Notes: a model not told the origin generated them from the sequence alone. A stretch of 64,000 bases of DNA from Streptomyces sp. NA02950 (GCF_013364155.1 NZ_CP054916.1:7091001-7155000), one strand, 5' to 3'; positions 1-13,280 are shown, counted from the first letter of the stretch. Numbers and translations are program-made.

Positions 1-834
1 CGCCTGGAGCGGGTGACCCACGGCACCCTCGACCCCGGTGACCGGGTGCGGCTCACCCCGCAGGTGCACATCGGCAATCCGCGGGACACGCTCGGCATCG
101 AACACGCCGATGTGGACATACCCGGTGAACTCGGCCCGCTGCCCGCCTGGTTCGTCCCCGCCGAACGCGCCACCTGGGTGATCACCGTCCACGGCCTGGG
201 CGCCACCCGTGAACACCCCATGGTCGTCATGCCGTTCCTGCGGAAGCTGCGGGTCCCGGTGCTCGACCTCGCTTACCGCGGCGACCCGGGGGCGCCGCCA
301 CCGGAAGACGGCATAGGCCACCTCGGCGACACCGAATGGCGCGACCTGGACGCGGCCATCCGCTACGCGGTGCGGTACGGGGCGCACAGCGTCGTGCTGC
401 ACGGCTGGTCCACCGGCGGTGCGATGGCCCTGCACGCCGCCGCCAACTCCGCCCTGCGCCACCGCGTCAGCGGCGTCGTCCTGGACTCCCCGGTACTGGA
501 CTGGCAGGCCACCCTGCGCGCCCTCGCCACCGCCCGCGGCACCCCAGCCGCGCTGATGCCGCTCGTCATACGCGCGGCCGAGGGCCGCACCGGACTGCAC
601 GGCAGCAGACTCGCGGAGGCGGCCGACCCCGAGCGGCTCACCGTCCCGGTGCTCCTCGTGCACGGACCCGACGACGCCCTGGCCCCCTGGTCCGTCTCCC
701 GCGAACTGGCCGAACACCGATCCGATCTGGTCGCCCTTCACCCCGTGGCGGGCGCCCCGCACGGCGCCATGTGGAACGCCGATCCACCGGGCTACGAAGA
801 GGCGCTACGGCGCTTTCTGACCCCTCTCCTGTAG
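1..834 (+). CDS. alpha/beta hydrolase, 5' end outside the window
   Basis: The reading frame is open from base 1, so the start probably lies upstream; GTG at 13 is the first possible internal start. About 277 residues are visible. An alpha/beta-hydrolase core is clear: an HG oxyanion motif (TVHGLGATRE), the nucleophile elbow G-W-S-T-G in LHGWSTGG, an acid in LVHGPDDALAPW and a late His in GAPHGAMW. These form a complete Ser-Asp-His triad. The spacing resembles peptidase-S9 or BAAT-like esterases that act on small molecules. Substrate cannot be told. No signal peptide can be assessed because the N-terminus is missing. Confidence 0.85.
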   Translation, partial: RLERVTHGTLDPGDRVRLTPQVHIGNPRDTLGIEHADVDIPGELGPLPAWFVPAERATWVITVHGLGATREHPMVVMPFLRKLRVPVLDLAYRGDPGAPPPEDGIGHLGDTEWRDLDAAIRYAVRYGAHSVVLHGWSTGGAMALHAAANSALRHRVSGVVLDSPVLDWQATLRALATARGTPAALMPLVIRAAEGRTGLHGSRLAEAADPERLTVPVLLVHGPDDALAPWSVSRELAEHRSDLVALHPVAGAPHGAMWNADPPGYEEALRRFLTPLL

Positions 835-997
835 CGCTCGGCCCCGCTCGCGCGGCGCACGGAGAGCGCGTTCCCCGCGCCGGAGGCGACCGCCGGACGG
901 GTGCCGATTGGGCTTTCGGGCCGTCAACGGCGAAACTGCTCCCGTGACGTCCCGTACTCCGCGCGACTCCCGGCTCCGACTCGTCCGCCAGCGTCCG

Positions 998-2359
998 ATG
1001 GCCACCGACCGCCGGACCGCGTCGCACCGCGGCTCCCGTCCGGCGCCCCGTCCGCCCGAGGGCACCCCGCCGCCCGCGGAGCTGGCCCGGCAGGCCAGGT
1101 CGGGACTGGCCGGTGCCGTCGAGATGGCCCACTGGGCCGCGGCCCAGCACGGCGCGCCCGGCGTGCTCTCCGACAAGGCCGCCGCCCGCGCCGCCGAGGC
1201 GCTGCGGCTGACTCCCGAGGAGGTGCGGGCCGACTGGGACCGGGCCCGGCTCGTCGGCCTGGTCGAGATCCACGGCGGCGCCGCCCGCCTCGGCTGGCGG
1301 CTGAAGGCGTGGCACCGCGACGACAGCGCGGTGCTCCGCGGCTGGGTCGCGCTGCTGGACGCGTGGTCCCTGGTGAGCCCGGCCCCGGCCACGGCGGAGC
1401 CCACGGCCGTGGCCGAGGTGGTCGAGGCCGTACCGCAACTGCTCTCCCTGCTCCAGCTGTCGGCGGGACCGGTGCAGGTCGCCGCGCTGCTGGACATGCT
1501 GCGGCAGCGGGTGGCCGAGCTGCGCACCGAGCGCTGCGAGGTGCCCCAGCGGCACGAGGGCGCACGGACGGCGGAGCCCGCCGGCGGCACCGGGGCGGCG
1601 CCCGGAGGCGAGGACTCGCTCGAGCGGCTGCTCGACTGGGCCCTGGACGCGCTCGCCTCCGTGGGGGCGCTCACCGTGAGGCCCGGGGACGGGGCGGCGG
1701 GAGGCATCCGCGAGGCCGTGCTCACCGCGCTGGGCAACTGGGCGGTGTGGGTCAAGCTGGAGCAGATCTGTGTGGCCGCCCAGAGCCCCGCCGGGAACAT
1801 CGAGCAGCCGGCCCCCGACATGCTGCGCGGCTGTGCCGGGCTCACCCCCGGCCCGGCCCGTGCCGAGTACCGGGCCTGGCTGGCCGCCCGGCCCGTGGGC
1901 AGCGCCGTCGTCGAACTGCTCGACGCGGCCCGCGGGGACGACGCGCTGCTGCGCGGGCTCGCCTTCGAGGCGCTGAGGGTGGTGGGGGCGCCCGCCGAGC
2001 CCACGGTGCGGGCCGCCGTCGAGGAGTCCTGCCTGCGCCCGTACGCCCTGCTGTGGCTGGCCGAGCACGAGGGCGCGGACCCCGAGGACGCGCTCGACGC
2101 GCTCACCCGCGAGGAGGCCACCTGGCTGTGGGTGGACACCGCCGCGGCCATCTCCGACCACGGGGAGAGCGCGCTGCTGGTCCGTCATCTGGAGTCCGCG
2201 GTGCAGGGCACGGTGCCCGCGCTGCTGGACGAGGTACGGGCGGTGGGCCATCCCCGCACCGTGCAGGTGCTGGTGGCGCTGGCCGCCGCCCACCCGGACC
2301 CGGCACTCGCCAAGGCGGTGCGGCGGGCGGCCTTCCAGGTGCACATCGGCGGCGCCTGA
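998..2359 (+). CDS. conserved hypothetical protein, Ala/Leu-rich helical
   Basis: A 453-residue protein from ATG 998 (MATDRRTASHRG); an in-frame GTG at 944 gives a longer form and neither has a clear Shine-Dalgarno. The first 45 residues are Pro/Arg-rich and probably disordered. The rest is helical, with a stretch near residues 60-110 (KAAARAAEALRLTPEEVRAD) that reads like a winged-helix-type fold, then HEAT-like Ala/Leu helices to the end. No membrane segment or catalytic motif is visible. I do not recognise the family. GC3 bias supports coding. It is followed by the convergent VOC gene after only 45 bases. Confidence 0.75.
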   Translation: MATDRRTASHRGSRPAPRPPEGTPPPAELARQARSGLAGAVEMAHWAAAQHGAPGVLSDKAAARAAEALRLTPEEVRADWDRARLVGLVEIHGGAARLGWRLKAWHRDDSAVLRGWVALLDAWSLVSPAPATAEPTAVAEVVEAVPQLLSLLQLSAGPVQVAALLDMLRQRVAELRTERCEVPQRHEGARTAEPAGGTGAAPGGEDSLERLLDWALDALASVGALTVRPGDGAAGGIREAVLTALGNWAVWVKLEQICVAAQSPAGNIEQPAPDMLRGCAGLTPGPARAEYRAWLAARPVGSAVVELLDAARGDDALLRGLAFEALRVVGAPAEPTVRAAVEESCLRPYALLWLAEHEGADPEDALDALTREEATWLWVDTAAAISDHGESALLVRHLESAVQGTVPALLDEVRAVGHPRTVQVLVALAAAHPDPALAKAVRRAAFQVHIGGA

Positions 2360-2404
2360 CAGACGCCGGCCTGAGAGGCACAGGGGCTGCGCCCCCCCCG
2401 TCGG

Positions 2405-2818
2405 CTATCCGGCGGTCCCCGGGACGTACGTGCCGAAGCTCCAGAGGTTGCCCTCACCGTCCCGCGCCAGGTAGTCACGGGCACCGTAGTCCTGGTCGGT
2501 GGGCGGCATCAGGATCTGCACGCCGTACCGCTCGGCCCGCCGGTGGTGCGCGTCCACGTCGTCGACGGCCACATAGATCCCGGTGGGGCCCGCGTCCTTC
2601 ATGGCCCGGGCGAAGACGCCCGCACGGCCCGCGGAGCCGAGCATCACCACCCCGTTCCCGTACGCCAGCTCGGCGTGCTGGACCACTCCCGCCGCGTCCT
2701 CGTGGACCGCGACCTCGGTGAAGCCGAAGCCCTCCGTGAGCAGCGCGATGGCGGCCTTGGCATCGCGGTAGAGCAGGGTGGGACAGATGGTGGGGCCGGA
2801 CCCCGCGGCGGCGCTCAT
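2405..2818 (-). CDS. VOC family (glyoxalase/bleomycin-resistance-like) protein
   Basis: A 137-residue protein of the vicinal-oxygen-chelate fold, two beta-alpha-beta-beta-beta modules. Typical segments are PTLLYRDAKAAIALL at the start, GFGFTEV, then YVAVDDVDAHHRRAERYG and a closing YLARDGEGNLWSFGTY, whose Glu-Gly-Asn-Leu-Trp is usual for the second module. Start at ATG 2818 (MSAAAGSGP) has a GGAG 8 bases upstream inside a purine-rich run. Members either bind metal and turn over small molecules or sequester them; the first-position metal ligand is not obvious here, so a binding role is possible. Substrate unknown. Confidence 0.85.
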   Translation of the reverse strand: MSAAAGSGPTICPTLLYRDAKAAIALLTEGFGFTEVAVHEDAAGVVQHAELAYGNGVVMLGSAGRAGVFARAMKDAGPTGIYVAVDDVDAHHRRAERYGVQILMPPTDQDYGARDYLARDGEGNLWSFGTYVPGTAG

Positions 2819-3038
2819 GGCGATCACTCCACTTCTTCCTCGTTTTCTTCTTCTTCCTCGTTCGCCTCGGATGTGATCTGCTCCACAGTCTGGCACCGGG
2901 GTGTGACAGAGCCCGGGGCGCGGCCCGCCGCAAAGCCCGTGGCCGCCGCGTCAGCGGGCTCCTCACCGGGGGAAGCGGGGCCTCCGCAGGGGAAAACCGG
3001 TGGGAAAAACGACTTGCCCGCCCCGCTAAGCTAGCCGC

Positions 3039-3062
3039 ATGGCAATTCTCCTCGCGCATTAG
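3039..3062 (+). other. candidate leader-peptide uORF upstream of the ABC-F gene
   Basis: ATG GCA ATT CTC CTC GCG CAT TAG encodes the heptapeptide MAILLAH, ending 62 bases before the ABC-F start. There is no Shine-Dalgarno, but a -10-like TAAGCT lies at 3027-3032, about 7 bases before the ATG, so the message could start on the A of the ATG (leaderless uORF); no matching -35 was found. Leader peptides that stall ribosomes are known to control several ABC-F ribosome-protection genes. Peptide, spacing and hydrophobic content fit that idea, but nothing proves translation. Confidence 0.35.
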
Positions 3063-3124
3063 ACGGCGTCGGCCAACCCTCGCCCGTCCCGTCCGCCGCC
3101 CCGTTCTGCCCAGGAGTAATTCCC

Positions 3125-4723
3125 GTGATCACCGCCTCCGGCGTCGAGTTGCGTGCCGGCGCCCGCGTTCTCGTCGAGTCCGCCAGCTTCCGTATCGCCA
3201 AGGGCGACCGCGTCGGTCTGGTCGGCCGCAACGGAGCGGGCAAGACCACCCTCACCAAGTGCCTGGCCGGTGAGGGCATCCCGGCGGGCGGCAGCATCAC
3301 CCGCTCCGGCCAGGTCGGCTACCTCCCGCAGGACCCGCGCACCGGCGATCTCGAGGTGCTCGCCCGTGACCGCATCCTCTCCGCCCGCGACCTCGACGCC
3401 GTGCTGCGCAAGATGCGCGAGAACGAGGACCGGATGGCCAACGGCAAGGGCGCCACCCGCGAGCGCGCGATGAAGAAGTATGAGCGCCTGGAGACCGAGT
3501 TCCTCACCAAGGGCGGTTACGCCGCCGAGGCGGAGGCCGCGACCATCGCCGCCAGCCTCGGTCTGCCCGACCGGGTGCTCGGCCAGCCGCTGCACACCCT
3601 CTCCGGCGGTCAGCGGCGCCGGGTCGAGCTGGCCCGGATCCTCTTCTCGGACTCCGACGTCCTGCTCCTGGACGAGCCGACCAACCACCTCGACGCCGAC
3701 TCCATCATCTGGCTGCGGGACTACCTGAAGACCTACAGCGGCGGCTTCATCGTGATCTCCCACGATGTCGACCTGGTCGAGACGGTGGTCAACAAGGTGT
3801 TCTACCTGGACGCCAACCGCTCGGTGATCGACATCTACAACATGGGCTGGAAGCTCTACCAGGCCCAGCGCGAGGCCGACGAGAAGCGCCGCAAGCGCGA
3901 ACGGGCCAACGCCGAGAAGAAGGCCGCGGCCCTCAACTCCCAGGCGGACAAGATGCGCGCCAAGGCCACCAAGACGGTCGCCGCGCAGAACATGGCCCGC
4001 CGCGCCGAGCGACTGCTCGCCGGTCTGGACGACGTGCGCCGGTCCGACAAGGTGGCCAAGCTGCGCTTCCCGGACCCGGCCCCGTGCGGCAAGACCCCGC
4101 TGACCGCCGAGGGCCTGTCGAAGTCGTACGGCTCCCTGGAGATCTTCACCGACGTCGACCTGGCCGTGGACAAGGGCTCCCGCGTGGTCATCCTCGGCCT
4201 CAACGGCGCGGGCAAGACCACCCTGCTGCGGCTGCTGGCCGGGGTGGAGAAGCCGGACACCGGCCAGGTGACCCCGGGCCACGGGCTGAAGCTGGGCTAC
4301 TACGCGCAGGAGCACGAGACGCTCGACCCGGACCGCACCGTCCTGGAGAACATGCGTTCGGCCGCGCCCGACCTCGACCTGGTGGACATCCGCAAGACCC
4401 TGGGGTCGTTCCTGTTCTCCGGCGACGACGTGGACAAGCCCGCCGGAGTGCTCTCCGGCGGTGAGAAGACCCGGCTCGCACTGGCCACCCTGGTGGTCTC
4501 CTCGGCCAATGTGCTTCTGCTCGACGAGCCCACCAACAACCTCGACCCGGCCAGCCGCGAGGAGATCCTCGGCGCGCTGCGCACCTTCGCCGGTGCGGTG
4601 GTGCTGGTGACCCACGACGAGGGCGCGGTCGACGCCCTCCAGCCGGAGCGGATCATTCTGCTTCCGGACGGTGTCGAGGACCTGTGGGGCGAGGACTACG
4701 CGGATCTGGTCGCGCTCGCCTGA
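3125..4723 (+). CDS. ABC-F family ATPase (translation factor / ribosome protection type)
   Basis: A 532-residue soluble protein with two ABC ATPase domains on one chain and no membrane segments, the mark of ABC-F. Domain 1 has Walker A GRNGAGKTT (about residues 36-44), signature LSGGQRRRVELA and Walker B LLLDEPTNHLD; domain 2 has GLNGAGKTT, LSGGEKTRLALA and LLLDEPTNNLD. Between them lies a Lys/Arg/Ala-rich helical P-site linker (about residues 250-300). ABC-F proteins bind the ribosomal E site to restart stalled translation or dislodge antibiotics. Start GTG 3125 has AGGAG 9 bases upstream. A uORF sits in the leader. Whether this is a housekeeping factor or a resistance protein cannot be told. 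Confidence 0.93.
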   Translation: MITASGVELRAGARVLVESASFRIAKGDRVGLVGRNGAGKTTLTKCLAGEGIPAGGSITRSGQVGYLPQDPRTGDLEVLARDRILSARDLDAVLRKMRENEDRMANGKGATRERAMKKYERLETEFLTKGGYAAEAEAATIAASLGLPDRVLGQPLHTLSGGQRRRVELARILFSDSDVLLLDEPTNHLDADSIIWLRDYLKTYSGGFIVISHDVDLVETVVNKVFYLDANRSVIDIYNMGWKLYQAQREADEKRRKRERANAEKKAAALNSQADKMRAKATKTVAAQNMARRAERLLAGLDDVRRSDKVAKLRFPDPAPCGKTPLTAEGLSKSYGSLEIFTDVDLAVDKGSRVVILGLNGAGKTTLLRLLAGVEKPDTGQVTPGHGLKLGYYAQEHETLDPDRTVLENMRSAAPDLDLVDIRKTLGSFLFSGDDVDKPAGVLSGGEKTRLALATLVVSSANVLLLDEPTNNLDPASREEILGALRTFAGAVVLVTHDEGAVDALQPERIILLPDGVEDLWGEDYADLVALA

Positions 4724-4791
4724 TCCGCCGGGGCAGCCCGATTGATCCGTTCTGATCCACTTCCTGTAGATCATTCGGCCTAGGTGTGATC
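4722..4791. promoter_or_regulatory. cluster of five GATC sites upstream of gbn
   Basis: GATC occurs at 4722, 4744, 4754, 4769 and 4788, five times in 70 bases, in a genome where high GC makes the tetramer expected only about once per 400 bases. A further GATC is at 5047. The cluster starts at the ABC-F stop codon and lies about 300 bases before the start of a Gbn-like protein, a family described as binding GATC-centred sites. Autoregulation is the natural reading but is inference. The remaining sequence up to 5088 holds no gene I can support. Confidence 0.5.
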
Positions 4792-5088
4792 CATCATCTG
4801 AGTGAGAACGGCTGGTATCGCGGCGCGCCGCCATGGCACGGCGCACGATGCGTGCCGTGCGCCGGTGGTGTGGCGTCCTACCTCTTGCACGTACGCCCTG
4901 ACCTGCCCGTTCGCCGGTAAACGCGAAGGAGTTTCAGGGCGAACGGCATCGGAATCCTGTCTTCCGAAGGTCGTCATGGCGCGATTTCACGGAATCCTTC
5001 CTCCACAGACCTTGCCGAATGGGTGGCCAGGAAGCCGAGTAGGGGTGATCATGAGAGTCCAGAGCGCACTTCCCATGAGGAGGCACGG

Positions 5089-5310
5089 GTGGCCGAGACT
5101 CTGAAGAAGGGCAGCCGGGTGACCGGCGCCGCGCGCGAAAAGCTCGCGGCAGACCTGAAGAAGAAGTACGACTCCGGTGCGAGCATCCGGGCGCTGGCCG
5201 AAGAGACCGGCCGTTCCTACGGGTTCGTTCACCGGATGCTCAGCGAATCAGGCGTTTCCCTACGTGGTCGCGGGGGCGCGACACGGGGCAAGAAGGCTCA
5301 ATCGGCCTGA
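5089..5310 (+). CDS. gbn: Gbn-like GATC-binding nucleoid-associated HTH protein
   Basis: A 73-residue basic protein that I recognise as the Streptomyces SCO1839 (Gbn) family. The first 25 residues are Lys/Ala-rich and helical (ETLKKGSRVTGAAREKLAA). A helix-turn-helix follows (GASIRALAEETGRSYGFVHRML), and the tail is short and basic (RGRGGATRGKKAQSA). Start GTG 5089 follows an AGGAGG at 5077-5083; an upstream in-frame codon at 5023 would add 22 residues without a ribosome site and is less likely. Gbn coats the chromosome at GATC motifs and affects development and antibiotic output. The promoter region is itself crowded with GATC. Standalone gene, followed by a crotonase. Confidence 0.85.
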   Translation: MAETLKKGSRVTGAAREKLAADLKKKYDSGASIRALAEETGRSYGFVHRMLSESGVSLRGRGGATRGKKAQSA

Positions 5311-5425
5311 TCCCGTATTGCGTCGTCACCGGCAGGTATGGCAGTGCCACCCGGTTGACCGGCGGTCCAGCCGGGTGGTTACTGTGCAGTCACTTGTACT
5401 GACTGCGGCCGACCGGAGGCTTCCT

Positions 5426-6205
5426 GTGACCCTGCTCGACAAGGACGGCGTTCAGCTCACCGTCGATGATGCGGTCGCCACGGTGACCCTGGCCCGTCCT
5501 GCCAAGCGCAACGCCCAGTCGCCCGCGATGTGGCGGGCCCTGGCCGAGGCGGGACGGCTGCTGCCGGGCAGTGTGCGGGTGGTGGTGCTGCGCGCCGAGG
5601 GCCAGAGCTTCTCGGCGGGCCTGGACCGCCAGGCGTTCACGCCCGAGGGCTTCGACGGCGAGCCGTCGTTCATCGATCTGGCGCGCGGTTCGGACGCCGA
5701 GCTGGACGCCGCCATCGCCGAGTACCAGGAGGGGTTCACCTGGTGGCGGAGGAACGACATCGTGTCCGTCGCCGCCGTCCAGGGGCATGCCATCGGCGCC
5801 GGGTTCCAGCTCGCGCTCGCCTGCGATCTGCGGGTGTGCGCGGACGATGTGCAGTTCGCGATGCGCGAGACCAGCCTCGGGCTGGTTCCCGACCTCACCG
5901 GCACCCATCCGCTGGTGGGTCTGGTGGGCTATGCGCGGGCGCTGGAGATCTGTGCCACCGGGCGGTTCGTCCACGCCGAGGAGGCCGAGCGCACCGGGCT
6001 GGCCAACCTCGTCGTGCCCGCCGCCGAGCTGGACGGCGCCGTCCAGGACCTCGCCGCTGCGCTGCTCGCCGCGGACCGGGACGCCGTGATCGAAACCAAG
6101 ACGCTGCTGCGTGGCGCCGTCGACCGTACCTACGAGGAGCAGCGCGCCGCCGAGCGTGCCGCCCAGGCGCGTCGGCTGCGCGAACTGGCGGGCCTGGCGG
6201 AGTAG
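5426..6205 (+). CDS. enoyl-CoA hydratase/isomerase (crotonase) family protein
   Basis: A 259-residue crotonase-fold protein, usual length. The two oxyanion-hole segments are present: FSAGLD (near residue 72) and GHAIGAGFQ (near 118). In classical hydratases two glutamates act: the one in the GGGCELA segment is replaced here by Gln (GAGFQLALACD), while the one in the PEI segment is kept (MRETSLGL). With a single acid the protein may be an isomerase, thioesterase-like or other crotonase rather than a true hydratase. Start GTG 5426 has GGAGG 8 bases upstream. Monocistronic; a convergent gene begins 43 bases past its stop. Confidence 0.9.
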   Translation: MTLLDKDGVQLTVDDAVATVTLARPAKRNAQSPAMWRALAEAGRLLPGSVRVVVLRAEGQSFSAGLDRQAFTPEGFDGEPSFIDLARGSDAELDAAIAEYQEGFTWWRRNDIVSVAAVQGHAIGAGFQLALACDLRVCADDVQFAMRETSLGLVPDLTGTHPLVGLVGYARALEICATGRFVHAEEAERTGLANLVVPAAELDGAVQDLAAALLAADRDAVIETKTLLRGAVDRTYEEQRAAERAAQARRLRELAGLAE

Positions 6206-6248
6206 CCCGGGGCGTGCGGGGGTCATACGGACCGGCCCCCGCACCCCG

Positions 6249-8150
6249 TCATGCCCGCCCCGGGTCCCCGGTCTCCCGCAGCAGCGACACCGTCACGGGG
6301 GGCACGGCCTCCAGCACCAGCACCGCGAGATCGTCGTCGATCGGCTCGGGGCTGAACTCGTGGGTGGCCCGCCGCACCCGCTCCGCGACCGCCTTGGCGC
6401 CCAGCCCGACACAGCCCCGCAGAATGTCGGCGAGGCCGTCGTCGTCGTCCAGCTGGCGGTTGCCGCTGCGCCGCTCGGTCACCCCGTCGGTGACACACAG
6501 CAGCGTCTCGCCCTGCGCCAGGTCGAAGGCGTCGGCGTGGAACTCGGTGTTCTCGTCGATGCCCAGCAGCATCTGGGGCGTGGCCGCGGGCGTCACCGCA
6601 CCGTCCAGGGTCAGCCGCAGCGGCAGCGGGTGCCCGGCGCTGGCCAGGGTGCAGCGGGCGCCGCTCCCGCCGTCCGCGGGAAGCTCCAGCTCCCCGTAGA
6701 CAAGGCTCAGGAAGCGCGGACGGGCCTGCTCGCCGCCGAACGCCACCGCCTCCGTGGCCTCCTCCACCAGCGCCTGGTTCAGCCGGCTGAGCACCGATTC
6801 CACGCCATGGCCCTCACGGGCCAGCAGCCGGACCAGATGGCGGGCCAGACCGGTGACCGACATGGCCTCCGGGTCACTGCCCTGGACATCGCCCAGCAGG
6901 AAGCACCAGCAGCGCTCGCCCATGGGGAACAGGTCGTAGAAATCGCCGCCGACGGTCTGGCCCTCGCCGTGCGGTTCGTAGACGATCGCCGTGTCGATCC
7001 CCGGGATACGGGCCAGTGAGGTGGGCAGCTGACGGCGTTGCAGCGCCCTGCTGATCGTCGCCTGCCGGGTGTACTGCCGGGCGGTGGCCACGGCCTGCGC
7101 CACCCGCCGCGCCACATCCTCCGACAGCCGCACCACACCCTCGGTCATCTGGGCCACGCCCGCCCGTCCGAGCAGCAGCACTCCGTGGCTGCGGCCGTGG
7201 GCGGTCAGCGGGAAGGCCAGCGCGGAGCCGCCGGTGCCATGGGTGTCGGCGATCTGCGGCCAGGGCCAGGGGGTGCCCGCGGTGCCGAGCCCGGTCGGCG
7301 GCGGATGCCGCTCCAGGACCACGCGCAGCGCGTCGATACGGCGCTCGTCGGTGTGCCAGACCCGGGCCAGTTCCAGCCCTCCGGCCTCGGTGGTCAGCCA
7401 GACCGCGCACCAGTCGGCCAGCCGGGGCACCAGCAGCTGCCCGGCGAGGGCGGCGACCATGTTCTCGTCGAGCTGCCCGGTCAGCAGCTCACTGGCCTCG
7501 GCCAGGAACGACGGCCCGCCGCGGTCGACCCATTCGGCGGTGGTGTCACGGCGTCCGCGCAGCGGGGAGGGGGCCAGCGTTTCGGCGAACCGCAGCTCAC
7601 GGCCGAGCGCGCTGGTGGGAACGGCGTGGATTTCGGGCTCCGCTTCCTCGGCGTCCAGCCGGAACCACACCGTCTTCCGGGTGCGGTGATAGGTCACGCC
7701 CCAGGACTCGGCGAGCGCGCCGATCAGCTGGAGCCCCCGGCCGCGGCCGCGGCGCTGGGAGTCCGGTCCGCCGTACACCGCGCTGGCGGGATGGAGGTCG
7801 GCCACCTCCACGACGATCCCGGGGTGCCGCGGCTCGTCCTCGCGGACGGTCGGCTCCTCCGGGGCGGTGGGCCGGGCGGGCTCGGCCGGCCTGTGCCCGG
7901 CCTGGATGCGGCAGACGACTTCGACCCGGGTGCCCGCGTGCAGTACGGCATTGGTGACCAACTCGCTCACCAGCAGTACCGCGTCGTCCACCAGCCGTGC
8001 GCCCAGGGTGCGCGGCCCCAGGGTCTCCGCCGTGTTCGCCCCGGTCAGCGCGGTCCGGACAAAGGCCCGGGCCGCCCCGGGGGAGCGCACGCTTCCAGGC
8101 AGCGTCGTCCGTGAGACGGACTCACGCGAGAGAGGAAGCAAGGCTCCCAC
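6249..8150 (-). CDS. RsbW-like / GAF / SpoIIE PP2C phosphatase, OsaC-like
   Basis: A 633-residue cytoplasmic regulator. Residues 20-170 form an RsbW-type GHKL kinase domain with N box SELVTNAVLHAG and G2 box GRGRGLQLIGAL; the G1 box is eroded (VADLHP). Residues about 205-360 are a GAF-like sensor. Residues about 385-625 are a SpoIIE PP2C phosphatase with VGGDFYDLF, LLGDVQGSD, CVTDGVTE and DDDLAVLVLE. One chain thus holds both an anti-sigma/anti-sigma-antagonist kinase domain and the matching phosphatase. Domain order and position next to an osaAB-like pair recall OsaC of S. coelicolor, which is linked to SigB and osmoadaptation. Start GTG 8150 has GGAG 8 bases upstream. Confidence 0.88.
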   Translation of the reverse strand: MGALLPLSRESVSRTTLPGSVRSPGAARAFVRTALTGANTAETLGPRTLGARLVDDAVLLVSELVTNAVLHAGTRVEVVCRIQAGHRPAEPARPTAPEEPTVREDEPRHPGIVVEVADLHPASAVYGGPDSQRRGRGRGLQLIGALAESWGVTYHRTRKTVWFRLDAEEAEPEIHAVPTSALGRELRFAETLAPSPLRGRRDTTAEWVDRGGPSFLAEASELLTGQLDENMVAALAGQLLVPRLADWCAVWLTTEAGGLELARVWHTDERRIDALRVVLERHPPPTGLGTAGTPWPWPQIADTHGTGGSALAFPLTAHGRSHGVLLLGRAGVAQMTEGVVRLSEDVARRVAQAVATARQYTRQATISRALQRRQLPTSLARIPGIDTAIVYEPHGEGQTVGGDFYDLFPMGERCWCFLLGDVQGSDPEAMSVTGLARHLVRLLAREGHGVESVLSRLNQALVEEATEAVAFGGEQARPRFLSLVYGELELPADGGSGARCTLASAGHPLPLRLTLDGAVTPAATPQMLLGIDENTEFHADAFDLAQGETLLCVTDGVTERRSGNRQLDDDDGLADILRGCVGLGAKAVAERVRRATHEFSPEPIDDDLAVLVLEAVPPVTVSLLRETGDPGRA

Positions 8151-8243
8151 GTGCGGCTCCAGGGTATTTAGGGCGGATTAGGCCATCTAGGTGCCATATT
8201 ATGACAGACATAGGGATATAAAATGATCTTAAGGGGCGACGCC
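8151..8243. promoter_or_regulatory. AT-rich divergent promoter region
   Basis: These 93 bases separate the phosphatase and hybrid-kinase genes and are far richer in A/T than the surroundings. A -10-like TATTAT lies at 8197-8202 on the + strand, and the same stretch read on the - strand gives CATAAT. A GGGTAT at 8162-8167 resembles the -10 of SigB-type promoters (GGGTAY), but the matching -35 is poor. Divergent, possibly overlapping promoters are likely; which sigma factors act is unknown. Confidence 0.4.
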
Positions 8244-12589
<4,346 letters not shown>

Positions 12590-12593
<4 letters not shown>

Positions 12594-13204
12594 CCACCAG
12601 CGCCTCCGACAAGGCCGGAATCCTGATCGTCGACGACATGGAGGAGAACCTGATCGCGCTGGAGGCCGTGCTCGGCCCGCTCGATCAGCAGCTGGTCCGC
12701 GCCCACTCCGGTGAGGAGGCGCTGAAGGCGATGCTGCGGCAGGACTTCGCCGTGGTGCTCCTCGATGTCCTGATGCCGGGCATGGACGGCTTCGAGACCG
12801 CGGCCAACATCAAGCGGCTCGACCAGACCAAGGACGTTCCGATCATCCTGCTGACCGGGACCGACGCCGACTCGGACTACGCCTACCGCGGCTACGCGAT
12901 CGGCGCCGCCGACTTCCTCACCAAACCCTTCGACCCGTGGCTGCTGCGGACGAAGGTCAATGTCTTCCTGGATCTGCACCGCAAGAACCGCCAGCTCGAG
13001 GCCCAGGCACAGCAGCTGCGACGGCGGCTGATCGGCGACCGGGTCACCCCCTCGGAGGACCGGTTCGTGACCATCGCCGAACAGCTGGCCAGTACCGAGA
13101 TGCTGCTGCGCGGCGCCGACGGCCCCGAGGCGGACGCGCTGGCCGACCGGGTCTCGGAGCTGGAGCGCGCGGTGGAGGGCCTGCGCACCGAGGCCCACCG
13201 CTGA
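12590..13204 (+). CDS. response regulator with C-terminal coiled coil, OsaB-like
   Basis: A 204-residue protein translated from the ATGA overlap with the hybrid kinase. Residues 10-130 are a receiver domain: acidic pocket ILIVDDMEEN, phospho-acceptor Asp in VVLLDVLMPGMDG, conserved Thr in ILLTGTDAD and Lys in FLTKPFDP. There is no DNA-binding output domain; the rest is a charged coiled coil (KNRQLEAQAQQLRRR and ERAVEGLRTEAHR). This is the layout of OsaB, which is required for osmoadaptation in S. coelicolor. Translational coupling makes it the obvious phosphorelay partner of the upstream kinase. The output is presumably protein-protein interaction. Confidence 0.9.
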
Positions 13205-13280
13205 GCGGCGGCGGCGCCGTACCCGCATGCCACCGACCGCGCGGTCATGCCGCCCCGGTTGCGCCGCGGCGGACGCGACG

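Noticed and set aside
638..2344. Long - strand frame opposite the 998-2359 gene
   Set aside because: Arg/Gly/His-rich translation and no start site. The + frame has better third-position bias, though neither product is recognised.
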